A stretch of DNA of 14,577 nucleotides from Thermohalobaculum sp035513135 (GTDB lineage Bacteria; Pseudomonadota; Alphaproteobacteria; Rhodobacterales; Rhodobacteraceae), in contig DATKCQ010000071.1 in the NCBI GenBank assembly GCA_035513135.1, positions 1 to 14,577 of the forward strand. The letters run 5' to 3'. Within the stretch, counting starts at the first letter, position 1; each line of letters opens with the position of its first letter. A program made the translations under genes and the position numbers. The notes below the pieces were generated by a model. It saw only the letters and a list, made by a program, of their open reading frames with translations, was not told the DNA's origin and ran no database searches. This document shows positions 6,652-14,577 of this stretch, piece by piece.

Positions 6652-7235
6652 GTCGCGACCTCCGGCGGCAGGAAGCCGTAGAGCTCGAACTGCACCTCGA
6701 GCGTCGGTGCCGCCTCCTCGTTGACCCGGTCCGGGCGTCGGCGCTCCCTGGCGCTGATGGTCAGCGCCCGCAGGAAAAGGTAGGGCTCGCCGGTCTCGAG
6801 GGCGTGGATCACCGGGAAGAGATCGGCCCACACGCCGCGCATTGCAACGTTGAGCGCCACGCGCCCCACCTTGCGCTCGGCCTCGCCCCCCTCGACCACG
6901 CGGACGCTGCGCACCTCGGCGCCGTGCCGCTCGGCGATCTCGCGCAGCATCTCGCCCATGCGCGCGCCGGCGAGCGCCGGGGATTCGGCCTCGAGATAGA
7001 GGCCGGCCTCCGCGAGGGTTTTTTGCACCGCGGCGAGCTCGGCGGCGCGGACCTCGCGCTCGGCGGCGATGGCACGAAGACGGGTCACCATCTCGGCGGC
7101 ATGGGCGCGCTGGTCCCGCAGCTCGGCCCAGCGCTCGGCCAGCGGCACGAAGACTGCCATCACCGCGGCAATGACCACCGCCACGAGCAGCGCCGCGGCG
7201 AGGAACCGCGAGATGAGCGTGCCGGGGCGGATCAC
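6648..7235 (-). CDS. gspM: Type II secretion inner-membrane protein GspM
   Basis: GspM partners GspL in the inner-membrane assembly platform. The 195-residue protein has a short cytoplasmic start, one membrane helix (about 9-31), a charged Ala/Glu/Arg-rich coiled coil (about 32-78) and a periplasmic ferredoxin-like domain (about 85-190) containing RVALNVAMRGVWADLFPVIHALE and LEVQFELYGFL, as in GspM/PilO-type proteins. The GTG start at 7235 overlaps the gspL stop by 4 bp, and its own TGA overlaps the gspC GTG, so the three genes are probably translationally coupled. The frame is open further upstream, but that part lies inside gspL and encodes an Arg/Gly/Ala-rich shadow peptide, so it was excluded. 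Confidence 0.88.
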   Translation of the reverse strand: MIRPGTLISRFLAAALLVAVVIAAVMAVFVPLAERWAELRDQRAHAAEMVTRLRAIAAEREVRAAELAAVQKTLAEAGLYLEAESPALAGARMGEMLREIAERHGAEVRSVRVVEGGEAERKVGRVALNVAMRGVWADLFPVIHALETGEPYLFLRALTISARERRRPDRVNEEAAPTLEVQFELYGFLPPEVAT

Positions 7236-8389
7236 CGCTCCACCTCCCCCGAGTCCCCTTGCGCCGAGTCCCCTTGCGCCGAGACCCCTTGCGCCGGGTC
7301 CACCTGCGCCGCGTCCACCTGCGCGGGACCCGGGCCGACCTCGGTTCGGATGGTGAAACGCTCGGCGCCCTCCTGCCCGGCCACCACGGGTGCGGCGAAG
7401 CTTGCCGCGGAGAGAAGCGGCGAGGCCTCGAGGCGGCGGAGAAGCTGGGTCGACGCGGGCGAGAAGCCGAAGAGGTAGAGCTCGCCCTCGCGGTAGCGCA
7501 TCTCGAACAGCCAGTGGCCGTCGGGAATGCGCCGGCTCAGCTCGTCGATCAGCTCGGCCGTGGTGACTCGGCTGCGCCGTGCCTCGACGAGCTCGGTGGC
7601 GGAGGTTTTCAGCGCCTCGGTGCGGTCCTGGAATGTGCGGACCTCGGCTGCGCGGGCGCGCTGGCGCTCGACCTCGGACTCGACCAGGCGAAGCTCTGCC
7701 TCGGCGCGGTCGAAGGCGAGGTAGAGCGCAGTGGCGCCGAGGCACAGCGCCGCCAGCGCCGCAATGCCGAGTAGGTGCGGCATGAGGCGCGAGGACCGGG
7801 CGCGCTCGGCCAATGGCAGGAGGTTGTAGGCTTCGGCCGTATCGCCGGCGCCGTCGACCCGGGTGGGAGCAAGCCCGATGGCGCGGGCGAAGCCGACCGC
7901 CTCGGCGACGTCCGAGCGGCGGGCCACCCGCATGCGAACGCGCAGGCGCTCGCGCGAGGGATCGGCACCTGCCACGTTGTAGTCGAAGTGCACCTCGCCG
8001 GCGCCGAACGGCGTATTGCGGTCCATCTCCTGCGCGATTACCTCATCGAGGGCGCCACCGGCGATGGCGGGCACCTCGAACTCGGGCTCGAGCACTTTGT
8101 CCGCGGGAAGCAGGACAACCACCTCGTCGGCGCGCGCGCGGCCGAGGGCGGCGCGCAGTGTGGCGACCGTCTCGTCCGCCCGGTCGGGGTCGGCGGCGGC
8201 TTCGGCCAGCAACTCGCGGCGCCGGCCGTCGAAGCGGGCGAGCTCGACGCGGCCGCGGGAGAGCACGAGCTCGAGCCGGGTGGGCGTCGGAAACAGCGCC
8301 TCGCGCAGGCCGCCGGGAAGGCAGTGGCGCAGCTCCGCGCCCCACCAGCGGAGAAACTGCCGGACGCGGGTGTCGAGGGCGCTTGCCAT
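7232..8389 (-). CDS. gspL: Type II secretion protein GspL with pentapeptide-repeat tail
   Basis: GspL anchors the GspE ATPase to the inner membrane and contacts GspM. The 385-residue protein has an actin-like cytoplasmic domain (about 30-195, with EVVVLLPADKVL and IAQEMDRNTPF), one membrane helix (about 203-226), a coiled coil (about 227-275) and a PilN-like periplasmic domain (about 276-350). This is the fused PilM/PilN-like form of GspL. The last 30 residues are unusual: five-residue units AQVDA, AQVDP, AQGVS, AQGDS and AQGDS precede GEVER. The start was placed at the ATG at 8389, 77 bp after gspJ. An upstream in-frame ATG at 8446 is possible but adds only a basic low-complexity stretch, and no strong ribosome binding site distinguishes them. 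Confidence 0.88.
   Translation of the reverse strand: MASALDTRVRQFLRWWGAELRHCLPGGLREALFPTPTRLELVLSRGRVELARFDGRRRELLAEAAADPDRADETVATLRAALGRARADEVVVLLPADKVLEPEFEVPAIAGGALDEVIAQEMDRNTPFGAGEVHFDYNVAGADPSRERLRVRMRVARRSDVAEAVGFARAIGLAPTRVDGAGDTAEAYNLLPLAERARSSRLMPHLLGIAALAALCLGATALYLAFDRAEAELRLVESEVERQRARAAEVRTFQDRTEALKTSATELVEARRSRVTTAELIDELSRRIPDGHWLFEMRYREGELYLFGFSPASTQLLRRLEASPLLSAASFAAPVVAGQEGAERFTIRTEVGPGPAQVDAAQVDPAQGVSAQGDSAQGDSGEVER
7246..7320. repeat. 15-bp tandem repeat encoding the GspL tail
   Basis: About five 15-bp units in a row, close to GCGCCGAGTCCCCTT, fill the 3' end of gspL. The two units at 7261-7290 differ by one base, while those nearer the gene body have diverged (GCGCCGGGTCCACCT and similar). 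The unit length keeps the frame and gives a pentapeptide repeat, which points to slippage expansion within the coding region. Confidence 0.85.
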
Positions 8390-8466
8390 GTCGCGCGTTT
8401 TGCCTTTGACGCCAATGCCGGGGCGCCGGTCACGGCCGCGCCCCATCCGGGCTACCGATAACAGCT

Positions 8467-9063
8467 TTAGCCGGGCAAGCCCACCGTCAGCGTCGGCCAA
8501 TCGCGGCGCGGGTGGGCCAGCTCGGCCTCGATGCGCACGAGGAGCGGCGCAGGCCAATCCGGCTCCCAGCGGTCGAGCCAGTCGGCCGCGGGGTAGCCCG
8601 GCGGCTGGCCGAAATAGGCGATTTCAAGCCCGGTCACGCCCTCGAGGAGCGTCCGCTCGCCGCTAAGCTCCTCGGGGGCCGCGTCCTCGTCCGGCATCGG
8701 GCGCCAGGCGAGGACGAGCGCCTCGCCGTCGCGGTGGAAAAGCTCGAACTCGTAGAGGTTGGCAGCGCCCAGCGCTGTCAGCCACAAGGCGGAGAAAGTC
8801 AGGCGGTCGGCCTCGCCGGTAACGGCGTCTGGGCGGGTCGTTTCGGAAAGACGGGCGCGCAGGAAGGCGTGGGTGCGGACCACGGCATTCATGTGCCCGG
8901 AGCTCTCCTCGGTCCGCTCCCAGGCGCGGGCGCCGAAGCGCAGTCCTCCCATCATCATCACCGAGAGCATGCCGAGCAGCGTCAGCGCCACCAGCAGCTC
9001 GGCCAGCGTCATGCCGCGCTCGCCGGTACGGGGCGTGGGGGGCCTCGGCTCGCGAACCCTCAT
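8467..9063 (-). CDS. gspJ: Minor pseudopilin GspJ
   Basis: GspJ is a minor pseudopilin of the tip complex that primes pseudopilus assembly. In this 198-residue protein the prepilin leader ends in ERG at residue 17, followed by MTLAELLVALTLLGML: a hydrophobic helix with Glu at mature position 5, as GspO requires. The globular part contains RLTFSALW, LYEFELFHRDGEALVLAWRP and LLVRIEAELAHPRRDWPTLTV, in line with GspJ. The ATG at 9063 overlaps the gspI stop (ATGA), which fixes the start. It is followed not by gspK but, after 77 bp, by gspL. The mature protein keeps Met rather than Phe at position 1, a mild deviation. Confidence 0.9.
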   Translation of the reverse strand: MRVREPRPPTPRTGERGMTLAELLVALTLLGMLSVMMMGGLRFGARAWERTEESSGHMNAVVRTHAFLRARLSETTRPDAVTGEADRLTFSALWLTALGAANLYEFELFHRDGEALVLAWRPMPDEDAAPEELSGERTLLEGVTGLEIAYFGQPPGYPAADWLDRWEPDWPAPLLVRIEAELAHPRRDWPTLTVGLPG

Positions 9064-9449
9064 GGCGGCGCCAGCTTCAGCTCGGTGAGGCTCAGCGCGC
9101 CGCCCCCCGGCTGCACGACCTCGACCGTGACCTCCCAGGCCAGGAGGCGCGGCCGGGTCTCGAGCGGCACCGGCTCGACCTCTCGCATGGTCACGCGGAC
9201 GGTCCGGCCGTCGTCGAGCGTCGCCTCGGTCACGCTCTCGGCGAGGGGCCGCGCGACCCCGGCCTCGGCGAGATACGAGCGGGCGAGCAGGACGGACGAG
9301 ACGGTTTCGCCGGCGCGGCGCTCCCAGCGCAGCCCGCCGGTGAGCGCGGCGTAGGCGCTGGCGAGCGTCAGCGACAGGATGACGAAGGCCGCGAGGACCT
9401 CGACCAGCGTGAAGCCGCGCTCACGCCTCCGGGGCGGCGATCTGGACAT
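9060..9449 (-). CDS. gspI: Minor pseudopilin GspI
   Basis: GspI is a minor pseudopilin of the tip complex with GspJ and, usually, GspK. The 129-residue product has the basic leader MSRSPPRRRERG, cleaved before FTLVEVLAAFVILSLTLASA, with Glu at mature position 5. The rest is a small pseudopilin head containing ARSYLAEAGVARPL and RLLAWEVTVEVV; its size is typical for GspI. The start at 9449 gives a 29-bp overlap with gspH and puts the leader at standard length. The frame is open to 9485, but that would add a non-leader-like Ser-rich stretch. Confidence 0.9.
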   Translation of the reverse strand: MSRSPPRRRERGFTLVEVLAAFVILSLTLASAYAALTGGLRWERRAGETVSSVLLARSYLAEAGVARPLAESVTEATLDDGRTVRVTMREVEPVPLETRPRLLAWEVTVEVVQPGGGALSLTELKLAPP

Positions 9450-9888
9450 GGCCGTCGAACCAGTCGACCGAGAGGAGGAGGGCACGCTCGCCGCGGCCGA
9501 GCGTCAGCCTGGCGCCGGTCGAGGTGCCGTCGGGGTAGAAGCGGATGCCGCCCGCGCCCTCTCCGGTCCGCTCCTGGCGGGCGACGGTGATGGCCAGCTC
9601 CATGTCCGCCGGCAACGCGCCGCGGACATTGCTCACGGCGCTGTGCCAGGTTCCGCTTTCCACGTCGATCATCAGCACCGTCTCGCGGCTCTCGGCCAGC
9701 GCCGCGTTGCGCACGCGGCGGATGTCGGCGCGCAGCTCCTCGGCGGTGGCGCGCAGCTTCTGGCCCGGCGCGAGGTCGCCGAGTCGCGGCAGCGCCAGCA
9801 GCATGATCATGGCGACGATGCCGAGGACGACGATCAGCTCGACCAGCGTGAAGCCGCGCTGGCGGCGGGCCCTACCAGCTGACCACAT
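9421..9888 (-). CDS. gspH: Minor pseudopilin GspH
   Basis: GspH is thought to link the tip complex to the GspG body of the pseudopilus. The 155-residue protein has the leader MWSAGRARRQRG, cleaved before FTLVELIVVLGIVAMIMLLA, with Glu at mature position 5. It continues with ATAEELRADIRRVRNAALAE and the beta-rich head with GGIRFYPDGTSTGARLTL, a pattern common to GspH/FimT-type pseudopilins (FxPdGsStG). The start at 9888 overlaps the end of gspG by 17 bp and yields a normal leader. The longer open frame up to 10041 is the shadow of gspG and was not used. Confidence 0.92.
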   Translation of the reverse strand: MWSAGRARRQRGFTLVELIVVLGIVAMIMLLALPRLGDLAPGQKLRATAEELRADIRRVRNAALAESRETVLMIDVESGTWHSAVSNVRGALPADMELAITVARQERTGEGAGGIRFYPDGTSTGARLTLGRGERALLLSVDWFDGHVQIAAPEA

Positions 9889-10306
9889 CGGCGTCCTCGC
9901 CCTCGCCGCCCTCGGTGCCGTCGGCGCCGAGGCTGTAGAGGTCGAAGTCCCCGTGCTGCCCCGGAACGCGGTACTGGTAGGGGTTGCCCCAGGGATCGAC
10001 CAGCGAGTCGGCCTTCCTGACATAGGGGCCGTTCCAGCCATCGGCCCCCGAGGGTCGCTCCAGCAGCGCGTCCAGGCCCTCCGAGGCGCTCGGGTAGCGG
10101 CCGACGTCGAGCCGGTAGAGGTCGAGGATGCCCGAGAGCTGGTTGATCTGAATGGCGGCGCTGTCCTGCCGGGCGCCGCCCAGGTAGTTCATCACCTGCG
10201 GCACCGCGAAGGCGGCGATCAGCCCGATGATGAGCAGGACGACGAGCAGCTCGACCAGCGTCAGGCCGCGCTCGCCGCGGCGATTCCGAGAGCTTGCAGA
10301 GGTCAA
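9872..10306 (-). CDS. gspG: Major pseudopilin GspG
   Basis: GspG is the main subunit of the T2SS pseudopilus. The 144-residue precursor has the leader MTSASSRNRRGERG, cleaved before LTLVELLVVLLIIGLIAAF, with Glu at mature position 5. Family marks follow: VPQVMNYLGGARQDSA, LDLYRLDVGRYPSASEGLDAL, GPYVRKADSLVDPWGNPYQYR, and the calcium-binding C-terminal loop SLGADGTEGGEGEDADVVSW. The start is TTG at 10306, chosen because GGGAG lies at ideal spacing upstream (AAAGGGAGTGTGGC before TTG) and no in-frame ATG or GTG gives a full leader. A 24-bp gap separates it from gspF. Confidence 0.96.
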   Translation of the reverse strand: MTSASSRNRRGERGLTLVELLVVLLIIGLIAAFAVPQVMNYLGGARQDSAAIQINQLSGILDLYRLDVGRYPSASEGLDALLERPSGADGWNGPYVRKADSLVDPWGNPYQYRVPGQHGDFDLYSLGADGTEGGEGEDADVVSW

Positions 10307-10330
10307 GCCACACTCCCTTTGGCGGCGCCC

Positions 10331-11539
10331 TCAGACCGCAAAACTGTAAGAGCCGAGAATGGCTGCAAGGATAGAGCCGATGATGAAGGCGATCAATACG
10401 CCGAGCCCGATGGTCACGGCGGGCGTGAGCAGCGCCAGCATGCGCTCGATCGCGGCCGAGGTCTCGCGGTCGTAGACCTCGGCGACCTGCTCGAGCATGT
10501 CCGGCAGACGCCCGCTCTCCTCGCCGACCTCGATGAGCTGCACCGCCATGGAGGGGAAGGCGCCGGACGCGGCGAGCGGGCCGGCCAGGCCCTCGCCGCG
10601 CGAGAGCGGGCCGGCGGCGCGGCGCGCCGCCTGGGCGATCACCGGGTTACCGATCGTGCCGGCGGCGATCTCGAGGCCGGCCAGGATGGCGACGCCGTTT
10701 TGCAGGAGCGCGCCGAGCGTGCGGCAGAAGCGGGCCGTCTCGACGCGCCGCGTCAGCTCGCCGAGCAACGGCGTGGCGAGGCGCAGCCGGGCCAGCGCCA
10801 GGCGCCCGCGCGGGGTGCGCGAGGCGGACCAGGTGAGGACTCCCGCCCCGACCGCCGCGAGGGCGGCAAGCCAGCCGTAATCGGTGGCAAAGTCCGAGAC
10901 GGCGACGACGATTGCGGTGGCGAGGGGCAGATCGACGCCCGAATCCTCGAACATCGGGCGGAACTCGGGCACCACGTAGACCAGCAGGATGACCAGCGAG
11001 ATGCCGGTGAGGACGAGGACCAGGAGCGGATAGGCGAGCGCCGAGCGGACCGACTGGGAGAGCCGCTCGGCGCGTTCCAGCATGTCGGCGAGCCGTGCCA
11101 GCGCCGGGGCGAGCGCTCCGCCCGCCTCGCCGGCGCGCACCATGCCGATGAAGTCGGCGCGAAACACGTCGCCGCGCGCCTCGAGCGATTCGGCGAGCGA
11201 GGCGCCGCCGCGCAGCCGCTCGAGCATCTCGCCGGCGAGCGGGCCGAGCGGCGCGTCGGCGTGCACCCGGTGCAGGATCTCGAGCGCCCGGTCCACCGGG
11301 GCGCCGGCGGCGAGCATCATCTCGAGCTGGCGGGCGAAAAGCATCAGGTCGCGCCGGCGCACCCTGCGCGAGCGCAAGCGCAGGCCGGCGAGCCGGACCT
11401 CGCGGGCGCGGTTGACCGTGACCGGCACGACGCCGCGGCGGCGCACGAGCTCCAGTGCCGCGTCGCGGGTCTCCGCGGCCACCTCGCCGTCGACCACCTC
11501 GCCGCCCGGCGCGACCGCCTTGTACTGGAAACGCGCCAT
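10331..11539 (-). CDS. gspF: Type II secretion inner-membrane platform protein GspF
   Basis: GspF is the polytopic inner-membrane core on which the GspE ATPase acts to build the pseudopilus. The 402-residue length is typical. The N-terminal segment MARFQYKAVAPGGEVVDGEV is the usual GspF start. Two repeated GspF domains follow (about 68-190 and 270-392), with FARQLEMMLAAGAPVDRALE in the first, FCRTLGALLQNGVAILAGLE in the second and IEVGEESGRLPDMLEQVAEVYDRE leading into the last helix. Membrane segments are at about 171-192, 222-240 and 367-395. The ATG at 11539 lies 11 bp after the gspE stop. The frame is open to 11887, but that part lies within gspE and encodes an Arg/Gly/Pro-rich shadow. Confidence 0.96.
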   Translation of the reverse strand: MARFQYKAVAPGGEVVDGEVAAETRDAALELVRRRGVVPVTVNRAREVRLAGLRLRSRRVRRRDLMLFARQLEMMLAAGAPVDRALEILHRVHADAPLGPLAGEMLERLRGGASLAESLEARGDVFRADFIGMVRAGEAGGALAPALARLADMLERAERLSQSVRSALAYPLLVLVLTGISLVILLVYVVPEFRPMFEDSGVDLPLATAIVVAVSDFATDYGWLAALAAVGAGVLTWSASRTPRGRLALARLRLATPLLGELTRRVETARFCRTLGALLQNGVAILAGLEIAAGTIGNPVIAQAARRAAGPLSRGEGLAGPLAASGAFPSMAVQLIEVGEESGRLPDMLEQVAEVYDRETSAAIERMLALLTPAVTIGLGVLIAFIIGSILAAILGSYSFAV

Positions 11540-11550
11540 TCCGCGACCGT

Positions 11551-13245
<1,695 letters not shown>

Positions 13246-13290
13246 CGCGCTTTCTCCGCAGGGGTTAGCAGTATCCGTTAATGCCGCGTC

Positions 13291-14037
13291 TCACGCAAAC
13301 TGAATCGGGCCCAGCACCCAGGTCAACCAGAACCCCGCCGCCAGGGCGGGGCCGAAGGGTAGCGGCGCCCGCAGACCGCCGCGGCCGAGAAGCGCGCGGG
13401 CGAGCGCCATGGCCAGGCCCGCCAGCGCTCCGATCAGCAGCACCGAGGGCAGCCCCTGCCAGCCGAGCCAGGCACCTGCGGCTGCGAACAACTTGGCGTC
13501 GCCGAGGCCCAGCGCCTCGCGCCCGGCCGCCCGCTCCCAGCCCCATCCAAGCGCGGCGAATCCGGCACCGCCGACGACCGCGCCGACCACGTGGTCGAGC
13601 GGTTGCCCGAATGCCACCGCCGCAACCAGGAGGCCGACGGCGATCAGCGGCAGAGTGAGCGCATCGGGCAGTGTCGTCTCGCGCAGGTCGATGGCGGCGA
13701 GCGCCAGCAGCGTCCAGCCGAGACCCGCCCCAAGCCAGCCGATCCATCCCGGCGCGACGGCGACGGCCCAGATGGCGAGGCCGAGCGCCGCCAGCTCCAT
13801 CGCGGGATAGTAGAGCCCGATGCGGGCGCCGCAGCCGCGGCAGCGGCCGCGCAGCACCAGCCAGCTCGCCAGAGGCACAAGCTCGACAGCTCCGAGGGTT
13901 CGCCCGCAGGCCGGACAGCGCGAGCGATCAAGCGCGACCGGCGCACCGGTGCCGCGCCGCAAGACGGCAAGTCCGATGAAGCTCCCAACGAACGGGGCAA
14001 AAAGGACGACCGCGACATCGATCAGAGTCGCGTCCAT
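13291..14037 (-). CDS. gspO: Prepilin peptidase / N-methyltransferase GspO
   Basis: GspO is the inner-membrane aspartic protease that cleaves the leaders of the pseudopilins GspG, H, I and J and methylates the new N-termini. The 248-residue protein begins with a membrane helix containing FVGSFIGLAVLRRG. The cytoplasmic loop carries two CxxC pairs (C41, C44, C66, C69), the zinc site of classical bifunctional enzymes. The catalytic aspartates lie in IDLRETTLPD (D117/D125) and GLGDAK (D180), the GxGD signature. About seven further hydrophobic helices follow. The ATG at 14037 was chosen because it starts directly at the first helix; the frame is open to 14385, but that extension encodes an Arg-repeat stretch unlike the family. 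It is the first gene of the operon, 45 bp before gspE. Confidence 0.96.
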   Translation of the reverse strand: MDATLIDVAVVLFAPFVGSFIGLAVLRRGTGAPVALDRSRCPACGRTLGAVELVPLASWLVLRGRCRGCGARIGLYYPAMELAALGLAIWAVAVAPGWIGWLGAGLGWTLLALAAIDLRETTLPDALTLPLIAVGLLVAAVAFGQPLDHVVGAVVGGAGFAALGWGWERAAGREALGLGDAKLFAAAGAWLGWQGLPSVLLIGALAGLAMALARALLGRGGLRAPLPFGPALAAGFWLTWVLGPIQFA

Positions 14038-14279
14038 GCGTCCGGAGCATGCGCGCGACGCTCCGCCGCGCGCCAAGAGCAACTTCGTCGCGCAGGCAGA
14101 CGGAAAGCGCCCAAAGCGCCCCTTGGGTCGGACGGGACGACCAGGACAAACCCCATCACCTGCGTGGCGGCCGAGTACAGCGCACTCGCACCGCCGGACT
14201 CGCCGCCGGACTCGCCGCCGGACTCGCCGCCGGGCTCGTGATCGACACCAAGCAAAAGCTTCGAAGTCGCTATTTGCAA
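14022..14279 (-). CDS. Doubtful 85-residue ORF with Gly-Glu-Ser repeats upstream of gspO
   Basis: No family is recognised. A TTG at 14279 has GGAGG six bases upstream, an ideal ribosome binding site. The first half (MQIATSKLLLGVDHEP, then three GGES units, then ALYSAATQVMGFVLVVPSDP) uses G- or C-ending codons, as the real genes here do. The second half is Arg/Ala/Ser-rich and looks non-coding. The frame stops at 14022, overlapping the gspO start by 16 bp, so it could act as a leader peptide coupled to gspO, or be the decayed end of another gene. Its repeat is the 12-bp tandem repeat at 14191-14238. Existence as a protein is uncertain. Confidence 0.25.
   Translation of the reverse strand: MQIATSKLLLGVDHEPGGESGGESGGESGGASALYSAATQVMGFVLVVPSDPRGALGAFRLPARRSCSWRAAERRAHAPDAWTRL
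14191..14238. repeat. Four tandem copies of a 12-bp repeat
   Basis: CCGCCGGACTCG is repeated three times exactly (14191-14226), followed by a fourth copy with one change, CCGCCGGGCTCG (14227-14238). The unit is a multiple of three, so on the minus strand it reads as a GGES-type repeat in one frame. It lies about 155-200 bp before gspO. Confidence 0.95.
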
Positions 14280-14332
14280 TCCATTCCTCCGTCGTTCTCG
14301 GTCTGAACTTTTCTACAAGAACGCAAATTTCA

Positions 14333-14362
14333 CTAACAGACTTTCTCGACATCGGTTGGCAA
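14333..14362 (-). promoter_or_regulatory. Candidate promoter of the gsp operon
   Basis: On the minus strand TTGCCA (14357-14362) and TGTTAG (14333-14338) are 18 bp apart in the AT-richer zone, about 300 bp before gspO. TTGCCA matches five of six consensus -35 bases; the -10 box is poor. It lies upstream of the GGAGG site at 14285-14289. This is the best candidate seen by eye, but it is weak. Confidence 0.22.
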
Positions 14363-14477
14363 ACGCACCAAGGAAAGAATCGCACGGATTCCGCCGTTTG
14401 GCTAGACTCCGGGCATGCAGTATGACCACACTTTCACCCCCTGTTCACGCGGTCAAATTGTGGTGGTGGATTGCTAG

Positions 14478-14577
14478 GCCATTGATTTGCATATCGTGCC
14501 CTTCATCGGGCGCGAGAAGCTGTCGAACCTGTCTGTGCCCTTCATCCGGGCATTTCAGGATCGGTTGCGCGAGGAAG
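14478..14577 (+). pseudogene. 5'-truncated tyrosine recombinase (phage integrase) fragment, continues past window
   Basis: After an in-frame TAG (14475-14477) the plus strand reads AIDLHIVPFIG, REKLSNLSVPFIRAF and QDRLREE to the window edge. This matches the core-binding (SAM-like) domain of phage-type integrases (HIxPxIGxxKLSxLTVPxVRAFxDxLR), where it normally lies about 80-100 residues into the protein. The expected preceding N-terminal arm is not encoded upstream in any frame I could read, so the gene appears to have lost its 5' end or to be interrupted. Catalytic residues lie further downstream, outside the window. Its presence marks the right side of the cluster as a mobile-element boundary. 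Confidence 0.6.

Larger units (their letters stand above)
14038..14477. other. Gene-poor stretch upstream of the gsp operon
   Basis: Apart from the doubtful 85-residue ORF there is no convincing gene here. The part beyond about 14240 is visibly richer in A and T than the rest of the window, as expected for a promoter region or foreign DNA next to a mobile element. It contains the 12-bp tandem repeat, a candidate promoter for the operon, and on the plus strand an ATG at 14415 that opens a 20-codon frame ending at the TAG at 14475, in phase with the integrase remnant. Confidence 0.6.

Noticed and set aside
7246..7320. CRISPR or regulatory repeat array in gspL
   Set aside because: There are no spacers, the unit is 15 bp, it is in frame and it is part of the coding sequence.
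7236..7745. Longer GspM starting at 7745
   Set aside because: The added part overlaps gspL in another frame and is Arg/Gly/Pro-rich. The GTG at 7235 with a 4-bp overlap and a typical GspM membrane start is better.
14191..14238. CRISPR-like array
   Set aside because: The 12-bp units are directly adjacent with no spacers, so this is a simple tandem repeat.
14038..14385. N-terminal extension of GspO by 116 residues
   Set aside because: The extension contains an RRRV repeat from the 12-bp tandem repeat and other unlikely sequence. The family starts at the first membrane helix, which begins at 14037.
14415..14477. 20-codon plus-strand ORF (MQYDHTFTPCSRG...) before the integrase fragment
   Set aside because: It is in phase with the integrase remnant but does not resemble an integrase N-terminus and has no clear ribosome binding site. 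It is mentioned only as part of the gene-poor stretch.

Overview
The window is G+C-rich DNA, most likely from an alphaproteobacterium. That assignment is inferred from the base composition, the style of the type II secretion proteins, and the two mobile-element remnants; no rRNA, tRNA or housekeeping marker is present to confirm it. Almost everything is coded on the minus strand and read from right to left. It is a nearly complete type II secretion system (T2SS) cluster with a large secreted protease inside it.

Layout in order of transcription. The right edge (14478-14577, plus strand) holds the broken start of a tyrosine-recombinase (phage-type integrase) gene. Next comes a gene-poor stretch with a 12-bp tandem repeat and a doubtful 85-residue ORF. 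Then follow gspO (prepilin peptidase), gspE (ATPase), gspF (inner-membrane platform), gspG (major pseudopilin), gspH, gspI and gspJ (minor pseudopilins), gspL and gspM (inner-membrane assembly proteins) and a short gspC-like gene. These ten genes are tightly packed, with 4-bp ATGA/GTGA overlaps or short gaps, and look like one operon. No gspK lies between gspJ and gspL, where it is usually found; only 77 bp separate them.

After gspC there is a 311-bp break carrying the N-terminal remnant of an IS30-family transposase. Next is a 1097-residue exported subtilisin-like (S8) protease with an inhibitor-type propeptide, three PKD domains and other beta-sandwich domains. Its gene starts behind a very strong ribosome binding site and ends at a strong hairpin that probably terminates transcription. 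A structured 371-bp intergenic region follows, and then gspD, the outer-membrane secretin. GspD has a lipoprotein signal, and its gene runs off the left edge of the window.

Working model: GspO processes the pseudopilins G, H, I and J. GspE, F, L and M form the cytoplasmic and inner-membrane motor. The short GspC links this to the lipidated GspD channel. The embedded protease has a Sec-type signal and is the obvious candidate substrate. The separate expression signals around the protease and gspD suggest three transcription units: gspO-to-gspC, the protease, and gspD. The points most worth following up are the protease inside the machinery cluster, the missing gspK, the PDZ-less GspC, the repeat-tailed GspL, the near-identical PKD repeats and the mobile-element scars.
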